Assembly: GCA_964462125.1 (NCBI GenBank)
Contig: CAYWXT010000194.1
Coordinates: forward strand, 1-11,275
Direction: 5' to 3'
DNA length: 11,275 bases
Origin: JAWLFY01 sp964462125
Lineage (GTDB): Bacteria > Planctomycetota > Planctomycetia > Pirellulales > Pirellulaceae
Shown: positions 7,356 to 11,275 of the stretch, piece after piece
Layout: each line of letters begins with the position of its first letter
Numbering within the stretch: position 1 is the first letter of the stretch
Position numbers and translations under genes: made by a program
Notes under the pieces: generated by a model
Seen by the model: only the letters and a program-made list of their open reading frames with translations
Database searches by the model: none
Told to the model about the DNA's origin: nothing

Positions 7356-8423
7356 ATGGACCTCGCGTTACTGGCACAGGAGCTTCCGGGAACGACCGTG
7401 GCCGCCCTGATCGGCGCGTTGATGGTGTTCGCCGTGCTGCTCGTGCTGTTGTTCGTGTTCGCCAATTACTTCGGGTTGTGGATTCAGTCCAAGCTGACGC
7501 AGTCGGCGATCACGATCTGGAATCTGCTCGGGATGACCTTTCGCAAGGTCAACGCGCGGTCGATCGTGCGGAGCAAGATCATGGCCACCCAGGCGGGGCT
7601 GGATGACCCGGAATTGACCACCGAGGCGCTCGAGGCACATTACTTGGCCGGCGGCAACGTGCAACAGGTGATCCGCGCCTTGATTGCAGCCCGCAAGGCG
7701 AAGACGATCTGCCTGACATTCCGCGAGGCGACCGCCATCGACCTGGCCGGCCGCGATGTGTTGGAATCGGTCCAAACCAGCGTCTACCCGAAGGTCATCG
7801 ACTGTCCGCCTCGGGGGGCGGCCAAGCCGTCGCTCGACGCCGTGGCCAAGGACGGGATCCAGCTCAAGGTCAAGGCTCGCGTGACGGTCCGCGCGAATCT
7901 GCAGCAACTGATCGGTGGGGCGACCGAGGAAACCATCATTGCCCGCGTGGGCGAGGGGATCGTCAGCGCCATCGGGAGTGCCGCCAACCACAAGGCGGTG
8001 CTGGAGAATCCCGACGTGATCAGCAAGGCGGTGCTGGCCAAGCGTCTCGATTCGCAAACTGCATTCGAGATCGTCTCGATCGACATCGCCGATATCGACG
8101 TGGGAGCGAACATCGGGGCTCGCCTGTCAGCGGATCAAGCCGAGGCCGACACGCAAGTCGCCCGGGCCAATGCGGAAGGGAAGCGGGCCGCCGCGGTCGC
8201 CGAGGAACAAGAAATGCAGGCGAAGATCGAAGAGAGCCAAGCCAAGTTGGTCGAATCCGAAGCCGCCGTGCCCCAAGCGATGGCGGAAGCGTTTCGTTCC
8301 GGAAAGCTGCACATTCTCGATTACTTCAAACTCCAAAATGTCAACGCCGACACGGAGATGCGGAAGGCGTTGGCCGGAAATACGCGTGAACAGACCGAAG
8401 CGCTTGACGACCGAAATATCTAA
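7356..8423 (+). CDS. floA: Flotillin-like protein FloA (SPFH family)
   Basis: FloA is a membrane-anchored SPFH/flotillin-like protein that forms oligomers in functional membrane microdomains and affects membrane fluidity and assembly of membrane complexes. The 355-aa product (Bacillus FloA is about 330) has a short N-terminus, one hydrophobic anchor or hairpin at about 14-36 (VAALIGALMVFAVLLVLLF) and an SPFH region to about 255, with GLWIQSKLTQSAI, FREATAIDLAGRDVLESV and IVSIDIADIDVGANIGA. A long Ala/Glu/Gln-rich helical stretch at about 258-310 is the oligomerising coiled coil typical of flotillins. The end, FRSGKLHILDYFKLQNVNADTEMRKAL, matches the FloA type and not the larger FloT. ATG 7356 has only a weak GGGAT element ahead of it. 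The upstream NfeD genes mirror the yqeZ-yqfA arrangement in Bacillus, which supports the identification. Confidence 0.95.
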   Translation: MDLALLAQELPGTTVAALIGALMVFAVLLVLLFVFANYFGLWIQSKLTQSAITIWNLLGMTFRKVNARSIVRSKIMATQAGLDDPELTTEALEAHYLAGGNVQQVIRALIAARKAKTICLTFREATAIDLAGRDVLESVQTSVYPKVIDCPPRGAAKPSLDAVAKDGIQLKVKARVTVRANLQQLIGGATEETIIARVGEGIVSAIGSAANHKAVLENPDVISKAVLAKRLDSQTAFEIVSIDIADIDVGANIGARLSADQAEADTQVARANAEGKRAAAVAEEQEMQAKIEESQAKLVESEAAVPQAMAEAFRSGKLHILDYFKLQNVNADTEMRKALAGNTREQTEALDDRNI

Positions 8424-8507
8424 GGGACGAAATTTCAAGGGGACCGCGCTCTCGGCGTCTTCCGTAACACGATTTCAGCGTCAACACGAATTCCACCGGT
8501 GCCAACC

Positions 8508-8975
8508 ATGTCCGGCGACCTTGAAGACTTCCTCCGCCGCGCCGCCCAGCGCCGCCAGAAAAAGTCGGCGGAACCTGCTGCCACGCCGCCGCAGCGGCGG
8601 CGGCCCGAATACAGCGACAGTCGGCGGGAGCGGGTGACCGAGCCGATCGAGGTCGCTGAGGTGGTCGACGACGCGGTCGAGCCGGAGTTGATCGATCAGA
8701 TGGGGCAGTCCATCGCCGAGCAGCGAAAGCGGATCCGAGAGGCCGAACAGCGGGCCGCCGACATCCGGGCGCAGGCGAAAAAGAAGGCGAAGGCAGCTGA
8801 AAAAACGAAAACAGCGTCCGACAAACACCGCGTCGGTAGTCGTTCCCAACCGCCACCGAGCGGGCTCGTCGTTCCGACCCGAGATGACCTAATCGCTCTG
8901 CTGGCCCGACCCGACGGGCTTCGCCAAGCGATCATGATGAAGGAAATTCTGGAACGCCCCGAGCACCGCTGGTAG
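8508..8975 (+). CDS. Uncharacterised small charged protein downstream of floA
   Basis: No known domain is recognised in this 155-aa protein. It starts MSGDLEDFLRRAAQRR, an amphipathic, arginine-rich segment. A proline/arginine-rich linker follows, then a strongly charged helical, probably coiled-coil stretch (about 60-108) rich in Ala, Lys, Glu and Gln, and a compact C-terminal segment (about 126-155) containing LLARPDGLRQAIMMKEILE and ending HRW. From memory that tail resembles a motif at the ends of several planctomycete proteins of unknown role; this was not checked. There is no signal peptide or membrane helix, so it is probably cytoplasmic. ATG 8508 is preferred over the in-frame GTG at 8499; neither has a clear ribosome binding site. 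Its position 84 bp after floA on the same strand suggests, but does not prove, a role with the flotillin/NfeD module. Confidence 0.75.
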   Translation: MSGDLEDFLRRAAQRRQKKSAEPAATPPQRRRPEYSDSRRERVTEPIEVAEVVDDAVEPELIDQMGQSIAEQRKRIREAEQRAADIRAQAKKKAKAAEKTKTASDKHRVGSRSQPPPSGLVVPTRDDLIALLARPDGLRQAIMMKEILERPEHRW

Positions 8976-9004
8976 CCCCGGCGGCGAGATGGCAAGACGC
9001 AACC

Positions 9005-9011
9005 GAAGGAG
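9005..9011 (+). promoter_or_regulatory. Ribosome binding site placed before an ATT start
   Basis: GAAGGAG is a strong Shine-Dalgarno sequence. Eight bases separate it from the ATT at 9020, a normal spacing. No ATG, GTG or TTG in this frame lies between it and the Rossmann motif, so it points to ATT as the initiation codon of the dehydrogenase. Confidence 0.7.
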
Positions 9012-9019
9012 CCACAGCC

Positions 9020-9955
9020 ATTTCTAACGAAACACCCCGGATCGGTTGGATCGGGACTGGCGTGATGGGAAGCAGCATGTGCGGGCACCTGATCCGTGCG
9101 GGCTACACCGTCACCGTTTTCAACCGGACTCCTGAAAAAGCAACCGATCTGGTCGGCGCTGGTGCTACGCTCGCCGGCTCGCCCCGCGAGGTGGCCGAGC
9201 AAAGTGACATCGTCTTTTCGATCGTCGGATTCCCCGACGACGTCCACAAGGTAATCCTTGGCGAGGACGGTGTGCTTGCGGGGGGCAGCCCTGGGATGAC
9301 GATCGTCGAGATGACCACCAGCCGTCCTTCATTGGCCGAACAGATCGCCGCGGCGGCGGCGGAGAAACAGATCGCAGCGATCGACGCCCCGGTCAGCGGT
9401 GGTGACACCGGAGCGCGAAACGCCGCGTTGTCGATCATGGTCGGCGGGGAGCGTGAAGCGTTCGACCGCGTCCAGCCGATGTTGGAACGGATGGGAAAAA
9501 CGATTGTCTATCAAGGCGGTCCGGGCCGGGGTCAACACACGAAAATGGTCAACCAGACCCTGATCGCCACCGGCATGATCGGCGTTTGCGAGGCGTTGCT
9601 CTACGCCTACAAGGCCGGGCTCGATCTCCCCACCGTGCTGCAGAGCGTTGCTTCGGGAGCCGCCGGAAGCTGGTCGCTGTCCAATCTGGCTCCCCGCATG
9701 ATCGAAGGTGACTTCGACCCCGGCTTCCTTGTCGAACATTTCATCAAAGACATGCGGATCGCCATGGATGAAGCCGCCGCAATGGACCTGTCGATGCCCG
9801 GCCTCGCCCTGGCGTCCCAGCTCTATCAAGCCCTCGCTGCTCAGGGACATCGCAAGGATGGAACTCAAGCCCTGGTCCTGGCGCTGGCCCAATTGAACGA
9901 GATCGATTGGCGAAAAGTGGAGTGCTCGCGGACGCAACATGTGAGCATGTACTAA
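9020..9955 (+). CDS. NAD(P)-dependent beta-hydroxyacid dehydrogenase (3-hydroxyisobutyrate dehydrogenase family), probable ATT start
   Basis: This 311-aa cytoplasmic oxidoreductase interconverts a beta-hydroxyacid and its semialdehyde using a nicotinamide cofactor. From the ATT start, the Rossmann loop GWIGTGVMG spans residues 9-17. The beta-2 end reads FNRT (34-37); an arginine here often goes with NADP preference. The substrate signature DAPVSGG is at 122-128, and the catalytic segment GRGQHTKMVNQ has Lys175 and Asn178. FIKDMRIAMDEA completes the family pattern. The first ATG/GTG/TTG codons in frame (9062 GTG, 9065 ATG) fall inside the glycine loop and would destroy the fold. The start must therefore be upstream, and ATT 9020 behind GAAGGAG is the best fit. 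The substrate cannot be told: 3-hydroxyisobutyrate, tartronate semialdehyde and succinic semialdehyde reductases all share these motifs. The stop overlaps the converging gene by four bases. Confidence 0.88.
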   Translation: MSNETPRIGWIGTGVMGSSMCGHLIRAGYTVTVFNRTPEKATDLVGAGATLAGSPREVAEQSDIVFSIVGFPDDVHKVILGEDGVLAGGSPGMTIVEMTTSRPSLAEQIAAAAAEKQIAAIDAPVSGGDTGARNAALSIMVGGEREAFDRVQPMLERMGKTIVYQGGPGRGQHTKMVNQTLIATGMIGVCEALLYAYKAGLDLPTVLQSVASGAAGSWSLSNLAPRMIEGDFDPGFLVEHFIKDMRIAMDEAAAMDLSMPGLALASQLYQALAAQGHRKDGTQALVLALAQLNEIDWRKVECSRTQHVSMY

Positions 9956-11275
9956 GGTTCCACAATCATCTCACCGTTCATCACCGGCCAGTGCCCAGGA
10001 AAGGTGCACAGGTACGGATAGCGGCCGGGATCGGCCGGGGCGCGGAAGTAGATGCTGAACTCATTCCCCGGTGGGACGATGTCGGTGTAGGCCAGCACCT
10101 CGGGGGAGTCGGGAACGTAATGCCGCAGCGCCGCCTCTGGGTCGGCCACCAACCGATTGGTCAGCTTGCCGACCGTCTCTAACATCCCCGGACGAAGCAA
10201 CGCCCAGTTGTGCGGCACAACATCGGGGTTGACCAAGACCAACCGGAGCGGTTGTCCCGGCTTGACTCGGAATGACGACGTATCGAACGTCAGGTTGCTG
10301 CTGCAGCCGATTCGTATTTCCCGAACCTCTTCGGCGGCCACGCCCTTGCCCAGCACCTCCTCGCTCGGTTCTTTCCACGGGTTAGGAACACTGCGGGTCA
10401 GTAGCGCCACGTCCGCCAAGATCGGATGGGGAGCAATTTCCTTGTCCGCCCACGTCTCCCATGTCGATGGCGGCAGGTCGAACCCACGGGGAATTTCAGG
10501 GTCGAGCGCATGAAGGGTCAGAAACAGCTCGCACCGTTCGTCCGCCGTGGTCGCCACACTCAGGTGAAGTTGATTGACCGGTTGCAAGTCGGGGAGTTCC
10601 AGGAACATCTCGCGGCGGTCCGAGGAAAGGTGGACGTCGCCGATCTCCAGAGGGTCGTGGCCGGGGGTTCCCGGATGGTGGGTGGAGAGTTCCGGGGACC
10701 CGTAGCCGGGGCCGAAACGGTAATTCCATACCTGGGCGAAATGGTTCTCAGGATCCGACGCGACGCCACGATCCAAGGGACGAGAGAATCGCAAGCGTAG
10801 GCCGCGGCAGTGGGCGTGAAAATCGGTCGGGAGTTGGACATCACCCCCGGTGTAGCGGACGCGTTGGAAACAGCCATCGTCGACCGAATAGGTCCCCCAG
10901 CCGGCCGCACCTCCGACGTACAACTGGCCGTCATGGGGATGAAACGCTCCGCGATGGGCACCGCTACGAAATTCCCCCGGCAACCTGACGACGCCTCCTT
11001 GAAGGACACCGGCGACCTCATCGCGCAGGACCAGGAAGTAGCTCGCCGCACCATAGGACAAATGCACCAGTTGTTTTTCCAACGGTCCCCACTCCGAACT
11101 GTCAACGAACACCTGACCGCCGCTGGAGTTGTCCAAGCCGCGCGGCAGATAGACCATGGGCAGATCGGGCGGCCGGTCGTCGCGGAGCCCGTGGTCTCCA
11201 AAGTGGGGCGGCTCAACGCCACCGCTTTCGCTCTCGGCCGAAATCAACCCGCGCGATTGCCCTGGAGTCCCCGCG
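9952..11275 (-). CDS. C-terminal part of a propeller-type protein with a terminal cupredoxin domain (5' end outside window)
   Basis: The frame is open to the right edge of the window, so these roughly 440 residues are the C-terminal part of a larger protein; the TTG at 11245-11247 is probably internal. The upstream part contains GLDNSSGGQ, VHLSYGAASYFLVLR, GEFRSGAHRGAFHPHDGQLY and GGAAGWGTYSVDDGCF, which I recognise as the type found in large secreted planctomycete proteins related to sorbosone-dehydrogenase-like propellers. After a beta-rich middle, the last 120 or so residues form a cupredoxin. It has PHNW (His codon 10210-10212) and YLCTFPGHWPVM (Cys 10006-10008, His 9991-9993, Met 9979-9981). 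The Cys-x4-His-x3-Met spacing equals that of azurin, so a type-1 copper site is likely intact. The role is inferred: periplasmic electron transfer linked to an oxidation by the rest of the protein. The N-terminal domains, signal peptide and any haem site cannot be seen. Confidence 0.82.
   Translation of the reverse strand, partial: AGTPGQSRGLISAESESGGVEPPHFGDHGLRDDRPPDLPMVYLPRGLDNSSGGQVFVDSSEWGPLEKQLVHLSYGAASYFLVLRDEVAGVLQGGVVRLPGEFRSGAHRGAFHPHDGQLYVGGAAGWGTYSVDDGCFQRVRYTGGDVQLPTDFHAHCRGLRLRFSRPLDRGVASDPENHFAQVWNYRFGPGYGSPELSTHHPGTPGHDPLEIGDVHLSSDRREMFLELPDLQPVNQLHLSVATTADERCELFLTLHALDPEIPRGFDLPPSTWETWADKEIAPHPILADVALLTRSVPNPWKEPSEEVLGKGVAAEEVREIRIGCSSNLTFDTSSFRVKPGQPLRLVLVNPDVVPHNWALLRPGMLETVGKLTNRLVADPEAALRHYVPDSPEVLAYTDIVPPGNEFSIYFRAPADPGRYPYLCTFPGHWPVMNGEMIVEP

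Noticed and set aside
7166..7606. Open frame continuing in phase after the short NfeD stop codon (possible read-through extension)
   Set aside because: It overlaps the start of floA in another frame, its translation shows no domain, and NfeD proteins normally end after the OB fold.
9062..9067. GTG or ATG at 9062-9067 as start of the dehydrogenase
   Set aside because: Starting here would cut through the GxGxxG cofactor loop and remove the first beta strand. The matching residues are encoded upstream in the same frame.

Overview
The window is GC-rich and densely coded. It most likely comes from a planctomycete of the Pirellulaceae type (Rhodopirellula and relatives). Three things point that way, by recognition and not by a search: a flotillin-like FloA beside two NfeD proteins and a small charged protein ending in a planctomycete-like LRQAIMMKEIL tail, a short PheT, and a large secreted propeller protein ending in an azurin-like copper domain.

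Left part (1-4186): the 3' end of pheS, a 175-bp spacer with a three-unit 16-bp tandem repeat, a complete pheT, and an ATP-type pckA. pheS and pheT encode the two subunits of phenylalanyl-tRNA synthetase. This PheT (670 aa) lacks the OB-fold tRNA-binding insertion found near the N-terminus of most bacterial PheT proteins. pckA is an ordinary, complete gluconeogenic PEP carboxykinase.

Middle part (4187-8975): a membrane-microdomain cluster. A long NfeD protein (GTG start with a strong ribosome binding site) has a signal peptide, two ClpP-like halves, a multi-pass membrane region and a C-terminal OB fold. Its stop codon overlaps the start of a short NfeD protein. A 199-bp gap follows, with a perfect 15-bp tandem duplication and a TTGACA box, then floA, then a small uncharacterised charged protein. 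NfeD and flotillin-like proteins are known partners in other bacteria (yqeZ-yqfA in Bacillus). Here both ClpP-like halves appear to have lost the catalytic serine and lysine, so the long NfeD looks like a scaffold and not a protease.

Right part (8976-11275): a beta-hydroxyacid dehydrogenase of the 3-hydroxyisobutyrate dehydrogenase family. It has no ATG, GTG or TTG start ahead of its Rossmann motif and appears to begin at an ATT codon behind a GAAGGAG ribosome binding site. It converges on, and overlaps by four bases, a minus-strand gene whose 5' part lies beyond the window. That gene encodes the C-terminal part of a propeller-type protein fused to a cupredoxin with a complete type-1 copper ligand set.

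No tRNA or rRNA genes, insertion sequences, CRISPR arrays or prophage genes were seen. No non-coding stretch exceeds 200 bases.
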